Source of the DNA: Micromonospora rhizosphaerae
Lineage (GTDB): Bacteria > Actinomycetota > Actinomycetes > Mycobacteriales > Micromonosporaceae
Direction of reading: 5' to 3'
Length of the DNA stretch: 64,000 nucleotides
NCBI RefSeq assembly: GCF_900091465.1
Contig: NZ_FMHV01000002.1
Location: 3,720,001 to 3,784,000 of the forward strand
Both the position numbers and the translations under genes were made by a program. Of the stretch, positions 27,241-35,265 are shown one piece after another. The notes beneath the pieces are model-generated. The model searched no databases, had not been told where the DNA came from, and saw only the letters and a list, made by a program, of their open reading frames with translations. Numbering within the stretch: position 1 is the first letter of the stretch; every line of letters starts with the position of its first letter.

Positions 27241-27321
27241 GCGGGGCGACTCTGCTCATCGTGTCCCGCCTGTGCCGGCTGGGCGCGCGGTTCATGCATC
27301 GCTGAGTCCGGTACGCCCCGC
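27222..27321 (+). promoter_or_regulatory. Attenuator-like alternative hairpins before the EamA exporter
   Basis: CGCCCCGC occurs inside the upstream ORF (27222-27229) and again at 27314-27321. Between them lies GCGGGGCG (27241-27248), which can pair with either copy. A ribosome stalled near the end of the upstream ORF would block the first pairing and free the middle segment for the second. That is the logic of ribosome-mediated attenuation. The exporter's own ribosome site (GCAGGAGCG) lies 30 nt further on. Confidence 0.5.
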
Positions 27322-27363
27322 TTCCGCGACCCCAATTCCTCTCGTCGCAGGAGCGATTTCTTC

Positions 27364-28278
27364 ATGCTTGTCTCCGAACACCCGGTGGCCGCCGCCCGAC
27401 GCTCCGCCACCGGCCTGTGGTCGCTTGTCCTCGCAGGCATGCTGTGGGGCACCGGTGGCCCCACCGGCAGCCGCCTTGCCCACGAAACGGGGCTGTCACC
27501 GCTGGCTGTGGCCGCCTACCGGCTCGCCGTCGGCGGCACACTCGTCATCGCGTCGCTCTGTTTGACCCGGCAACCGCTGCCACGCGGCCGTCACGCCTGG
27601 GCCCGGATGGTCGTGAACGGGCTGCTCGCCGCCGTCTTCCAGGCATGCTTCTTCGCCGCAGTGTCACTTACCAACGTCAGCCTCGCCACCCTACTCACCA
27701 TCGGCGCCGCACCTGCCTTGGTCCTGTCCGCCGAATGGATCACCGGACGGCGGCGGGTCAGCCCGCAGATGCTCGCCACGGTGGCGCTGGCCGTCAGCGG
27801 CCTGGCCCTGCTCGTCGGCACGCCGTCCGGCGCCCTCACCGCCACGAGCGAGCTCGCCGGAGCCGGACTCGCGCTGCTGTCTGCAGCCGGCTTCGCCACT
27901 ATGACCTTCATCGGCACCCGGCCCGTCGCCGGTCTCGACGACCTCGCCGCCACCGGCGTGAGCTTCGCGATCGGCGCGGCCGTGCTCGCCCCTGCGGCCA
28001 CAGTGACATCCGGCATGGACTTCGTCCCGACCCCGGCTTCCGTGGGGTTGCTGCTCCTGCTGGGCACCGCACCCACCGCGGTGGCGTACGCCCTGTACTT
28101 CCGGGGCCTGCGTACCATCCCGGCCGGTACGGCAGCGCTGATCGCGCTACTGGAACCGCTCGTCGCCACGCTCCTGGCAACGCTGTTCCTCGGCGATCGC
28201 CTCAGCTCTCCCGGGCTCATCGGCGCCGGGCTGATCACCACCGCAATAGTGCTGAACACCCGCGGCAAGCACTACTGA
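27364..28278 (+). CDS. EamA (DMT) family exporter
   Basis: A 304-residue protein with about ten TMs arranged as two EamA repeats. The first begins LVLAGMLWGTGGPTGSRLA and ends SAEWITGRRR; the second begins LALLSAAGFATMTFIGTRP and ends ALLEPLVATLLATLFLGDRLS, the usual EamA closing motif. Members export amino acids, metabolites or drugs. The upstream WhiB7-like promoter and attenuator suggest a role in tolerance to ribosome-targeting antibiotics, which is inference. Confidence 0.88.
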   Translation: MLVSEHPVAAARRSATGLWSLVLAGMLWGTGGPTGSRLAHETGLSPLAVAAYRLAVGGTLVIASLCLTRQPLPRGRHAWARMVVNGLLAAVFQACFFAAVSLTNVSLATLLTIGAAPALVLSAEWITGRRRVSPQMLATVALAVSGLALLVGTPSGALTATSELAGAGLALLSAAGFATMTFIGTRPVAGLDDLAATGVSFAIGAAVLAPAATVTSGMDFVPTPASVGLLLLLGTAPTAVAYALYFRGLRTIPAGTAALIALLEPLVATLLATLFLGDRLSSPGLIGAGLITTAIVLNTRGKHY

Positions 28279-28283
28279 CAAGA

Positions 28284-28317
28284 GGGGCCCGGTCAGGACA
28301 GGACCTGCCCGGGCCCC
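28284..28317 (+). terminator. Terminator of the EamA exporter gene
   Basis: GGGGCCCGG (28284-28292) pairs with CCGGGCCCC (28309-28317), with an inner CAGG-CCTG stem and a small loop. It begins 5 nt after the stop codon. Confidence 0.65.
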
Positions 28318-28461
28318 GGGGCCGGTGCTGCAGGAGGCCTTGGTCGACACGCTCGGTGCCGCTCAAGCACCTGTTGTGCCGGGCGTGGGGGTGTCGGCCT
28401 CATCTCGGATGAGTGTGTGTAAGTGTGCATGAGGTTACTTGAGTGGTGTTATGGTCTTGGG

Positions 28462-29037
28462 GTGAATTTGACTGAGTGGGCGCGGGCGCAGGGGATTAGT
28501 CCCCACACGGCGTATCGCTGGTTTCGTGACGGGATGCTTCCCGTGCCCGCTCAGCGTGTTGGGTCGCGCACGATACTGGTGAACGTCGAGGCCAACGCCA
28601 CTGTGGAAGCTGTCGGTGGGCTGGGCTTGTATGCCCGTGTGTCCTCTCACGATCAGAAGTCTGACCTGGAGCGCCAGGTTGCCCGGTTGTCGGCGTGGGC
28701 GGTGAAGGCCGGTCACCGCATCGTGCGTGTGGAGGCGGAGATCGGCTCCGGGATGAGCGGCAGCCGCGGTAAGGCTCGTCGTCTCCTGGCCGATCCGGAC
28801 GTGAGCACCGTGGTGGTGGAGCACAAGGACCGCCTTGGGCGGGTGAATGTGGAGCTGGTTGAGGCCGCATTGTCCGCGCATGGCCGCCGCTTGGTCGTTT
28901 TGGATGACGGCGAGGTTGCCGACGATCTGGTGCGGGACATGGTGGAGGTGTTGACCTCGTTGTGCGCTGGCCTGTACGGCCGCGGCTCGGCTCGTGATCG
29001 GGCGCGGAAGGCGCTTGAGGCCGCCCAGCGTGGCTGA
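28462..29037 (+). CDS. tnpA: IS607-family serine recombinase (transposase TnpA)
   Basis: A 191-residue protein started at the GTG at 28462. A MerR-like helix-turn-helix (LTEWARAQGISPHTAYRWFRDGMLPVPAQRVG) leads to a resolvase-type catalytic domain. The nucleophile Ser lies in LYARVSSHDQKSDLERQ, and VVVEHKDRLGRV carries the conserved Arg. This domain order, DNA-binding first, is diagnostic of IS607 TnpA. It overlaps tnpB by 8 nt. A longer start at 28423 is possible, but the extra residues look non-conserved. Confidence 0.9.
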   Translation: MNLTEWARAQGISPHTAYRWFRDGMLPVPAQRVGSRTILVNVEANATVEAVGGLGLYARVSSHDQKSDLERQVARLSAWAVKAGHRIVRVEAEIGSGMSGSRGKARRLLADPDVSTVVVEHKDRLGRVNVELVEAALSAHGRRLVVLDDGEVADDLVRDMVEVLTSLCAGLYGRGSARDRARKALEAAQRG

Positions 29038-30616
29038 CCTGCGCCCGATCGATGCGCCGTTCGTCGCGCTCGGCCCGTCCGGTGTCGCGATCCGCGACCG
29101 GCTCAAGGGTCTCACCGGCGAGGATGAGAAGGTTCTGCGGCTGGTCGGTGACCATCTCGGCAAGCTTGCCGGGAAGGATCTCAAGGCCCGGTGCGCGACC
29201 GGCCTCGACCACGACACCGACGCCTGGGCCGAGCGGAAACGTGCCCTGACGCAGGAGTCGTCCTCCCGCTGGGCCGGGTCGATCACGAAGGCCACGCACG
29301 ACCAGTGGGCGCTGTCGCGCCGCGCTCAGCTTGCCCACATTCAGGGCCTCGAAGCCGGTATCAAGACGATCGCGCACCGGCTGTCGCTGCCGGTCGGCGA
29401 GAAGGGCAGCAAGCGGGTTCCGGGCGGTTACCGCACCGCGCAGGAGTGGTTCGTCAAGACCCGGCGGCTGCATGTGCTCCAGGACCGACTTGAGCGTGAG
29501 CGCGACGACCGCGAGACGGGCCGGGTCCGTGTCGTGCGGGGCGGGAAGCGGCTGCTGCGCAACCGTCACAACCTCGACGCCGCCCAGCTCACCGAGGCCG
29601 AGTGGCGGCAGCGGTGGGAGGCGCAACGGCGGTTCCTGCAGGCCGACGGCGAGTCGGGGAAGCGGTACGGGAACGAGACAATCCGCGTCACCTGCGAAGG
29701 CGAGGTGTCCATCAAACTCCCGGCCCCGCTGGCACACCTGGCCAACGCGCGCCACGGCCGGTACGTGCTCGCCGCGAAGGTGTCGTTCCCGCACCGTGGC
29801 GATGCCTGGCGCGATCGCGTCACTGCCAACCGGGCGGTGGCATACCGCATCCACGAAGACGTGGACCGGTGCCGCTGGTACCTGACCGCCTCGTGGACGA
29901 TCCCTGCGGCCCGGCCCATGCCGCTGGCCACCGCCAGGGTGAACGGGATCATCGGTGTGGATACGAACGCCGACCATCTCGCCGCCTGGCGCCTGGACGA
30001 GCACGGCAATCCAGCCGGTGAGCCGCGCCGCTTCTGCTACGACCTGTCCAGCAACGCCGACCATCGTGACGCACAGGTGCGGCACGCCCTGATCCGGCTT
30101 CTGCACTGGGCCAAGCGGCACGGGCTGAGCATCGCGATCGAAGACCTCGACTTCGCAGCGCAGAAGACGCGGGAGAAGCACGGCCGCCGCAAGCGGTTCC
30201 GCAAGCTCATCTGCGGCATGCCAGTGGCCAAGCTGCGGTCCCGGCTCGTCAGCATGGCGGCCGAGTTGGGCATCACCGTCGTCGCTGTCGATCCCGCCTA
30301 CACCTCACAGTGGGGTGCCCAGCATTGGCAGCGCCCCCTGACCAGCACCAACCGCAAGACCACCCGTCACGACGCCGCTGGCGTCGCGATTGGACGACGC
30401 GCCCTCGGGCACCCGATCCGGCGACGGACGGCACCGCCCCGCGACGACCAGAGTGATCGTCGCGGGCATCGGACCGCCCAGGCCGGACCCGGTGCCCGAG
30501 GCCGTGAGGGAACCCGCCCCCACATTCCCGGACCACGGACACGATCCGATGGCGCTGGATGCGGAGCGAACGCGGGACGACCAGCGCGCCCAACACCGCT
30601 CGGGGCACGCGGCTGA
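29030..30616 (+). CDS. tnpB: TnpB RNA-guided nuclease of the IS607 element
   Basis: A 528-residue protein started at a GTG overlapping the tnpA stop. The RuvC-like catalytic triad is complete: Asp311 in IIGVDTNADHLA, Glu371 in IAIEDLDFA and Asp448 in TRHDAAGVAIGRRA. Instead of the usual CxxC zinc finger between the last two, the sequence reads AYTSQWGAQHWQRPL, with no cysteine pairs. I recall this as a common variant in actinobacterial IS607 elements. It should use an omega RNA encoded near the 3' end of the gene and element. The last about 75 residues (after GRRALGHPIRRR) are Arg/Gly/Pro-rich and may be dispensable coding over that RNA. Confidence 0.85.
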   Translation: MADLRPIDAPFVALGPSGVAIRDRLKGLTGEDEKVLRLVGDHLGKLAGKDLKARCATGLDHDTDAWAERKRALTQESSSRWAGSITKATHDQWALSRRAQLAHIQGLEAGIKTIAHRLSLPVGEKGSKRVPGGYRTAQEWFVKTRRLHVLQDRLERERDDRETGRVRVVRGGKRLLRNRHNLDAAQLTEAEWRQRWEAQRRFLQADGESGKRYGNETIRVTCEGEVSIKLPAPLAHLANARHGRYVLAAKVSFPHRGDAWRDRVTANRAVAYRIHEDVDRCRWYLTASWTIPAARPMPLATARVNGIIGVDTNADHLAAWRLDEHGNPAGEPRRFCYDLSSNADHRDAQVRHALIRLLHWAKRHGLSIAIEDLDFAAQKTREKHGRRKRFRKLICGMPVAKLRSRLVSMAAELGITVVAVDPAYTSQWGAQHWQRPLTSTNRKTTRHDAAGVAIGRRALGHPIRRRTAPPRDDQSDRRGHRTAQAGPGARGREGTRPHIPGPRTRSDGAGCGANAGRPARPTPLGARG

Positions 30617-30633
30617 GCCTGTCCAACCCACGC

Positions 30634-31059
30634 TCAGTCCTTAGGAACGGTTGGCTCATCGTCCCAGGCCAGCGAGCTCATTTTCCAACCCGACGGGGTT
30701 TTGACGAACTGGGTCGTCTTCATGCCCCGGCCCTCGAACCACTCGCCATGAAGGTAACCGGACTTGCGGTACTCGCTGAACCGGTGGGCGATCGAGCCGT
30801 AGATCTCGGTGGCCTCCGAGGTCTCCCACTCCCGGAACTCGGTCAGCGTGCCGTCGGTGAGGATCTTCTCCCGAGGTTCGACGAACTGGTGCAGATCGTA
30901 GATCACCGGGGCCGCGCCGACGTTCTTGATGATCATCCCCTCGGGAATGAACACCTCGTAGATCGCCTCGACGTTCGGTCTGGTGCCGCCCGGGTTGGCG
31001 AAGGCGCCCAGGAAGGTGGCCATCAGGCCGTCGAGTTCGGCCTTCACATCAGCGGACAT
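30634..31059 (-). CDS. SnoaL/NTF2-like protein
   Basis: A 141-residue protein of the cystatin-like alpha+beta barrel type (DUF4440/SnoaL-like). It has an opening helix (VKAELDGLMATFLGAFANPG), then AIYEVFIPEGMIIKNVG, a central IYGSIAHRFSEYRKSGY strand pair and a closing TTQFVKTPSGWKMSSLAWDDE. The last phrase is typical of these stress-associated enzymes of unknown substrate. The start has GAGGAG upstream. It overlaps the preceding GNAT gene by 11 nt, so the two form an operon. Its stop lies at the right border of the IS607 element. Confidence 0.75.
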   Translation of the reverse strand: MSADVKAELDGLMATFLGAFANPGGTRPNVEAIYEVFIPEGMIIKNVGAAPVIYDLHQFVEPREKILTDGTLTEFREWETSEATEIYGSIAHRFSEYRKSGYLHGEWFEGRGMKTTQFVKTPSGWKMSSLAWDDEPTVPKD

Positions 31060-31645
31060 GATGCTCCTCGGCCCCGAGAAGGTTCAGCCGGGCGGCGCAG
31101 CGGGACCGCCACTCGTCGGCCAGCACCGACCAGATCTCGAGGTCGATCCGTCCGCCCGCGCCGCCCGGGTAGACCTGCCGCAGCGTTCCGTCGCGGCTCA
31201 TTCCCAGTCGCTGCGCGACCGCGATGCTGCGCTCGTTGCGCGCGTTGGTACGCCACTCGACGCGGACGATGCCGCGTTCCTCGACGGCCCAGTCGATGAT
31301 CCGTCCTGCGGCGCGGGTGATCAGCCCGCGGCCCTGCGCGCCGGGCTCCAGCCAGCAGCCCGCTTCGCAGACGCCGAGTGTGGCGTCGAAGGAGACGAAC
31401 ATGACGCCGCCGACCAGCGAGCCGTCCAGCCAGATCCCCCAGATGCCGCCGCCGTCCTGAGCTCGCTTGTCCGCGTAACGCTGCAGGACCGCGCGAGCCT
31501 CGGCGAGGTCGCGGGCGACGAACGAGGGCGATACCCATGGCGCGATGTGCTCGCGCGCCCGGTCGAGGTAGGCGAGGAACTCCTCGGCCTGCCACGGTTC
31601 CAGCGGGCGCAGCACGGCCGAGTCGGCGAGGGGCAGCGCGAACAT
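31049..31645 (-). CDS. RimJ/RimL-type GNAT acetyltransferase
   Basis: A 198-residue acetyltransferase of the RimL class, which typically modifies N-terminal amino groups of ribosomal proteins or small amines. GCWLEPGAQGRGLITRAAGRIIDWA is motif A, and VRVEWRTNARNERSIAVAQRLGMSRDGTLR is the RimL-type motif B. I start at the ATG at 31643-31645 because GGAGGC precedes it. It is divergent from the TetR gene, with a 47-nt shared promoter, so it is probably that regulator's target. Confidence 0.85.
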   Translation of the reverse strand: MFALPLADSAVLRPLEPWQAEEFLAYLDRAREHIAPWVSPSFVARDLAEARAVLQRYADKRAQDGGGIWGIWLDGSLVGGVMFVSFDATLGVCEAGCWLEPGAQGRGLITRAAGRIIDWAVEERGIVRVEWRTNARNERSIAVAQRLGMSRDGTLRQVYPGGAGGRIDLEIWSVLADEWRSRCAARLNLLGAEEHHVR

Positions 31646-31660
31646 CACAGCCTCCGTACG

Positions 31661-31692
31661 TAACAAACGTTTGGCATGTACGCTAGCAGATC
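31661..31692. promoter_or_regulatory. Divergent promoter and palindromic operator of the TetR gene
   Basis: CAAACGTTTG (31664-31673) is a perfect 10-bp palindrome in the short gap between the divergent genes. A -10-like TACGCT (31679-31684) lies 8 nt before the TetR ATG, so that transcript is probably leaderless and blocked by operator occupancy. Confidence 0.5.
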
Positions 31693-32280
31693 ATGAGCCC
31701 CGCACGTACCGACCATGACTCCCGTCGCCGGGACGTCTCGGAGGCGGTTTGGCAGGTCCTGGCCGAGCATGGCTTCGGCGGCCTCACGATGCGCGCCGTG
31801 GCGGCGGCCCTGGGGTCCTCGACCGGACTGGTCACCCACTACTTCGCGGGCAAGCGCGAGCTGATCGCCCACGCCCTCGACATCCTCGAGGTACGCACAG
31901 CGCAACGCCCACGGCAGGCCGCTCCCGCACCCGGACTGGCGGCGCTGCGCACCCAGATGATCAACATCCTCCCGCTGACCCCCGACGCGGCGGCGATGAA
32001 CCGGATCTGGGTCGGCTCCTGGGACGTCGCGCTGTCCGATCCGGACCTGTTCGCCGCGCAGAGCCTTCGCTACGAACGCATCCGCACCGGCCTGCGTACC
32101 TCCATCGAGGAAGCCCAACGGCTGGGCGAGCTGCCCGACGGCGACGCAGGCCGGCTTGCCACGAGCGTGCTGGCATTCACCCACGGCCTGGTGGTACAGG
32201 CACTGTTCGACCCCGAGCGGCTGCCGGCCGCGACGCAGACCCAACTCGTCGACGACTTCCTCACAGCACTCGCCCGCTGA
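31693..32280 (+). CDS. TetR family transcriptional regulator
   Basis: A 195-residue repressor. The helix-turn-helix domain spans about 12-60 (LAEHGFGGLTMRAVAAALGSSTGLVTHYFAGKRELIAHAL), with the usual HYF motif. The C-terminal ligand and dimer domain resembles BetI/TetR_C_6-type proteins. It probably represses itself and the divergent acetyltransferase/NTF2 operon through the palindrome between them. Confidence 0.9.
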   Translation: MSPARTDHDSRRRDVSEAVWQVLAEHGFGGLTMRAVAAALGSSTGLVTHYFAGKRELIAHALDILEVRTAQRPRQAAPAPGLAALRTQMINILPLTPDAAAMNRIWVGSWDVALSDPDLFAAQSLRYERIRTGLRTSIEEAQRLGELPDGDAGRLATSVLAFTHGLVVQALFDPERLPAATQTQLVDDFLTALAR

Positions 32281-32318
32281 GCCGCGACGGTTCACTGTCC
32301 CAGCACGGACCTGGCCGG

Positions 32319-33719
32319 TCAGGTGTTCTCGGCCATGGCGACGCCGACCGCCTCGGCCCGGTCGAACTTGTCGTTGATCACGACCACCTCGCGGCCGGTG
32401 TTCGCCAGCAGCGACGCCGCCGCGGTGGAACGGTAACCGGAGCTGCAGTGCACCCAGACGGCCCCCGCCGGCACCTCGGCGAGCCGCTCGGGCAGGTCGT
32501 ACAGCGGGATGTGGACGGCGCCCTCGATGTGGCCGGAGCGCCACTCGCTGGTCATCCGCACGTCGAGGACCACGTCCGGACCGGGCACGCCGGCAGGCGT
32601 GTGGCCCGCGCGGGCCGCAGCCAGCGCCGGGAAGTCCGTGAATCGCATCTCGCGGAGCTGGCCGGGCTCGGCCGCCCACTGCGCGGGGCCGCCGGTGGCC
32701 TGCGCGGCCGGTCGGTCGATGCCGATCCGGGCCAGCTCCCGCTGGGCGTCGGCGACCTGCTCCGGCGTCTCGGCGAGCAGCGTGATCGGCGCGCCCCAGT
32801 CGATCAGCCAGCCGAGCCAGGTCGACATCGGGCCGTCGAGGCCGAGGCTGACGGTGCCGGCCAGATGCGCGGCGCCGTACGCCGTGCGCTGCCGCAGGTC
32901 CACGACCCACTCACCGTCGGCGATCCGCTGGCGCAGCTGTGCGGCGTCCGCCCGGGTCACCGGGGTGAGGTCCACCGGTGCGGGCCCGGCGGCGTTGATG
33001 ACGTCGACGTGGGCGTAGTACGCCGGGTAGGCGTCCAGACCGGCCAGGGTCTCGGTCACGAACTCGTCCGCGGCGAGCCGCAGCACCGGGTTCGCCTGCC
33101 TCTCCCGCCCGATGGTCGAGTCGGAGACGTCGGCCTGGCCGGCCGCGCAGAAGCTGCCGAAACCGTGCGTCGGCCACACCTGCGTCCCGTCGGGCAGCAG
33201 GTCGGCCAGCCGCTTCGCCGAGGCGTGCTGGTGGTGGGCAAGCTGGCGGGCGTGCTCCGCGCCGAGCAGGTCCGTGCGCCCGGTCGTGCCGAACAGCAGC
33301 GACCCGCCGGTGAAGACACCCGCCGGATGCCAGACCCCGTCGGTGGCCCCGTCGAGGACGTACGACAGGTGGTGGAAGGTGTGACCCGGCGTGGCGACCG
33401 CCCGGAGGCGCATGGCGGCCGAGACCGGCACCTCGTCGCCGTCGGAGACCGGCATCCGGGCGAACCCGACCTCGTCGGCAGCGGCCATCAGGTAGTGGGC
33501 GCCGGTGATCCGGGCCAGTTCGAGCCCGCCCGAGACGTAGTCGTTGTGCAGGTGCGTCTCCACCACGTGGGTGATCCGCACGCCCCGCTCGCCGGCGAGG
33601 CACATGACCCGGTCGATGTCCCGCTGCGGGTCGACCACGATCGCCACCTGCCCGTCGGAGGCGAGGTAGCTGCGGTCGCCGAGCGAGGACGTCGCGACGA
33701 CGGGCACCTCGACTGCCAT
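32319..33719 (-). CDS. MBL-fold hydrolase fused to two rhodanese domains
   Basis: A 466-residue protein with the classic MBL-rhodanese layout. The metallo-beta-lactamase domain (1-240) has ETHLHNDYVSGG and TPGHTFHHLSY as metal motifs. A first rhodanese domain (about 250-345) lacks an active-site Cys (the loop reads ITLLAETPE). A second (about 375-460) has the loop WVHCSSGYRSTAA with its Cys. This family includes persulfide dioxygenase-type enzymes that oxidise glutathione or low-molecular-weight persulfides, so a role in sulfide and persulfide handling is likely. The ATG at 33717-33719 has GGAGGAAAGGGAG upstream. It is divergent from eccB. Confidence 0.87.
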   Translation of the reverse strand: MAVEVPVVATSSLGDRSYLASDGQVAIVVDPQRDIDRVMCLAGERGVRITHVVETHLHNDYVSGGLELARITGAHYLMAAADEVGFARMPVSDGDEVPVSAAMRLRAVATPGHTFHHLSYVLDGATDGVWHPAGVFTGGSLLFGTTGRTDLLGAEHARQLAHHQHASAKRLADLLPDGTQVWPTHGFGSFCAAGQADVSDSTIGRERQANPVLRLAADEFVTETLAGLDAYPAYYAHVDVINAAGPAPVDLTPVTRADAAQLRQRIADGEWVVDLRQRTAYGAAHLAGTVSLGLDGPMSTWLGWLIDWGAPITLLAETPEQVADAQRELARIGIDRPAAQATGGPAQWAAEPGQLREMRFTDFPALAAARAGHTPAGVPGPDVVLDVRMTSEWRSGHIEGAVHIPLYDLPERLAEVPAGAVWVHCSSGYRSTAAASLLANTGREVVVINDKFDRAEAVGVAMAENT

Positions 33720-33861
33720 GACTCACTCCCTTTCCTCCTCGATATACCCGTCCTCGAGGTGTGCGGCCCGGCGAATCGATCCCCACCACCACCACGGAGG
33801 GTCCGCGAGGGATCGACGGAGCGCCTATCCTGTGCCCCGACCGACCCACGGAAGGGGCCCG

Positions 33862-35253
33862 ATGCCATCGCGGCAGGACCAGCTCCACTCGTACCAGTTC
33901 ACGGTCCAGCGGGCGGTGGCCGCGCTGGTCATGCGGGAGACCGACCCGGTGCAGTCGCCGTTCCGGCGGCTGGCCGGCGCGGGCCTGGCCAGCATGCTGG
34001 TCGCGGTCATCGGGCTCGGCGGGTTCGCCCTCTACGGCCTCTTCGCGGGTGGCGGCAGTTCCTGGCGGGACTCGACCGCGGTGATCGTGGAGAAGGAATC
34101 CGGCGCCCGCTTCGTCTACCGCGAGCAGAAGCTGCACCCGGTGCTCAACTACGCCTCGGCCCTGCTGATCATCGGGGCGGACCGGTCGAAGACGGTGCTG
34201 GTCTCCCGGCGCTCGATCGAGGGCGTGCCGCGCGGGCTGCCGCTCGGCATCGCCGACGCGCCGGACTCGCTGCCGGCGCCGGGCCGGCTCTCCACCGCGC
34301 CGTGGACGGTCTGCTCGGTCGCCGCGACCGAGGCGGTACGCACCGAGCCCCGCTCCGCGCTGCTGATCGGCCCGGGCGCCACGGGCGGCCGGCCCCTCGG
34401 CGAGCAGGGGGTCCTGCTGCGGCACCCGGACGGCAGCCTGCACCTGCTCTGGCACAACCGGCGGTACCTGCTCCGCGACCCCGACCGGGTGCTGGCGGCG
34501 CTGGCCGCGACCCGGGAACGGGCCGTGCCGGTGGCGCCGGCGCTGCTCAACACGGTGCCGGCCGGCGCCGACCTGGCCCCGCCCCCGGTACGCGACCTCG
34601 GCGACCGCTCCGCCCGGGTCGCCGGCGCCGCCATCGGCGACGTCTACCTGGTGCGGAACTCCGGCGGCGCCCGCCAGTACGCGGTGGCCGAGCGGGACGG
34701 CCTGGCCGGCGTCACCGAGCTCCAGGCCAGCCTGCTGCTCGCCCGCACCGGCCAGGGCGAGCCGGAACCGATCACGCTCGGCCGGTTCGCCGCCGTGCCC
34801 AAGCTGCCCGACCTGGTCCCCACCGGGCCGACCGCCCCGCCGGCCAGCCCGCCCCGGCTGGCGACCGTGGACGGCGGCGCGGTCTGCGCCCGGGTCGGCG
34901 ACGACACCGGGGTACGCGATGTGCGGCTGGGCGCCACCCCGCCCGACCTCACCGCCGCGCCGGGGACCGTCCCACCGGCCGATCAGGGCGGCATGCTCGC
35001 CGACCAGGTGGTGGTCGAGCCCGGGCGCGGCGCGGTGGTCGAGTCCGCCGCCGCGCCGGGCGCCTTCGGCGGTGCGGTCTCGGTCGTCACCGACCTGGGC
35101 CGGCGGTACGTGCTCGCCGGCCGCGAGGTGCTCGGCATGCTCGGCTACTCCGACGTCCGCCCGGTGCGGCTGCCCGCCGGCCTGGTCAGCCTGGTCCCGG
35201 CCGGTAGCCCGCTCGACCCCGCCGCCGCCCGGGCCGTCGCGGCCCCGGCCTGA
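33862..35253 (+). CDS. eccB: Type VII secretion protein EccB, orphan
   Basis: A 463-residue protein started at the ATG at 33862 (GGAAGGGG upstream). It has the EccB plan: a short cytosolic N-terminus (MPSRQDQLHSYQFTVQRAVAALVM, nearly diagnostic), one TM (about 38-60) and a long extracytoplasmic domain to the end. In ESX systems EccB sits in the membrane core complex with EccC, EccD and EccE. None of those genes, nor mycP or WXG100 genes, occurs nearby. It therefore works with a complex encoded elsewhere or is a remnant copy, though it looks full length. Confidence 0.9.
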   Translation: MPSRQDQLHSYQFTVQRAVAALVMRETDPVQSPFRRLAGAGLASMLVAVIGLGGFALYGLFAGGGSSWRDSTAVIVEKESGARFVYREQKLHPVLNYASALLIIGADRSKTVLVSRRSIEGVPRGLPLGIADAPDSLPAPGRLSTAPWTVCSVAATEAVRTEPRSALLIGPGATGGRPLGEQGVLLRHPDGSLHLLWHNRRYLLRDPDRVLAALAATRERAVPVAPALLNTVPAGADLAPPPVRDLGDRSARVAGAAIGDVYLVRNSGGARQYAVAERDGLAGVTELQASLLLARTGQGEPEPITLGRFAAVPKLPDLVPTGPTAPPASPPRLATVDGGAVCARVGDDTGVRDVRLGATPPDLTAAPGTVPPADQGGMLADQVVVEPGRGAVVESAAAPGAFGGAVSVVTDLGRRYVLAGREVLGMLGYSDVRPVRLPAGLVSLVPAGSPLDPAAARAVAAPA

Positions 35254-35265
35254 CCGTCCCTCGGC

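Larger units (their letters stand above)
28462..30616 (+). mobile_element. IS607-family insertion sequence (tnpA and tnpB)
   Basis: Two overlapping genes, a serine recombinase followed by TnpB, are the canonical IS607 layout. Both look intact. IS607 elements lack terminal inverted repeats and make no target duplication, so exact ends cannot be read here. The left end must lie between the exporter terminator (28317) and 28462, and the right end between the tnpB 3' part and about 30634, where the next gene stops. Confidence 0.85.

Noticed and set aside
31749..35207. A plus-strand frame of 1152 codons across the TetR to EccB region
   Set aside because: It overlaps three real genes in the wrong frame, and its product is repetitive Arg/Pro/Gly sequence.
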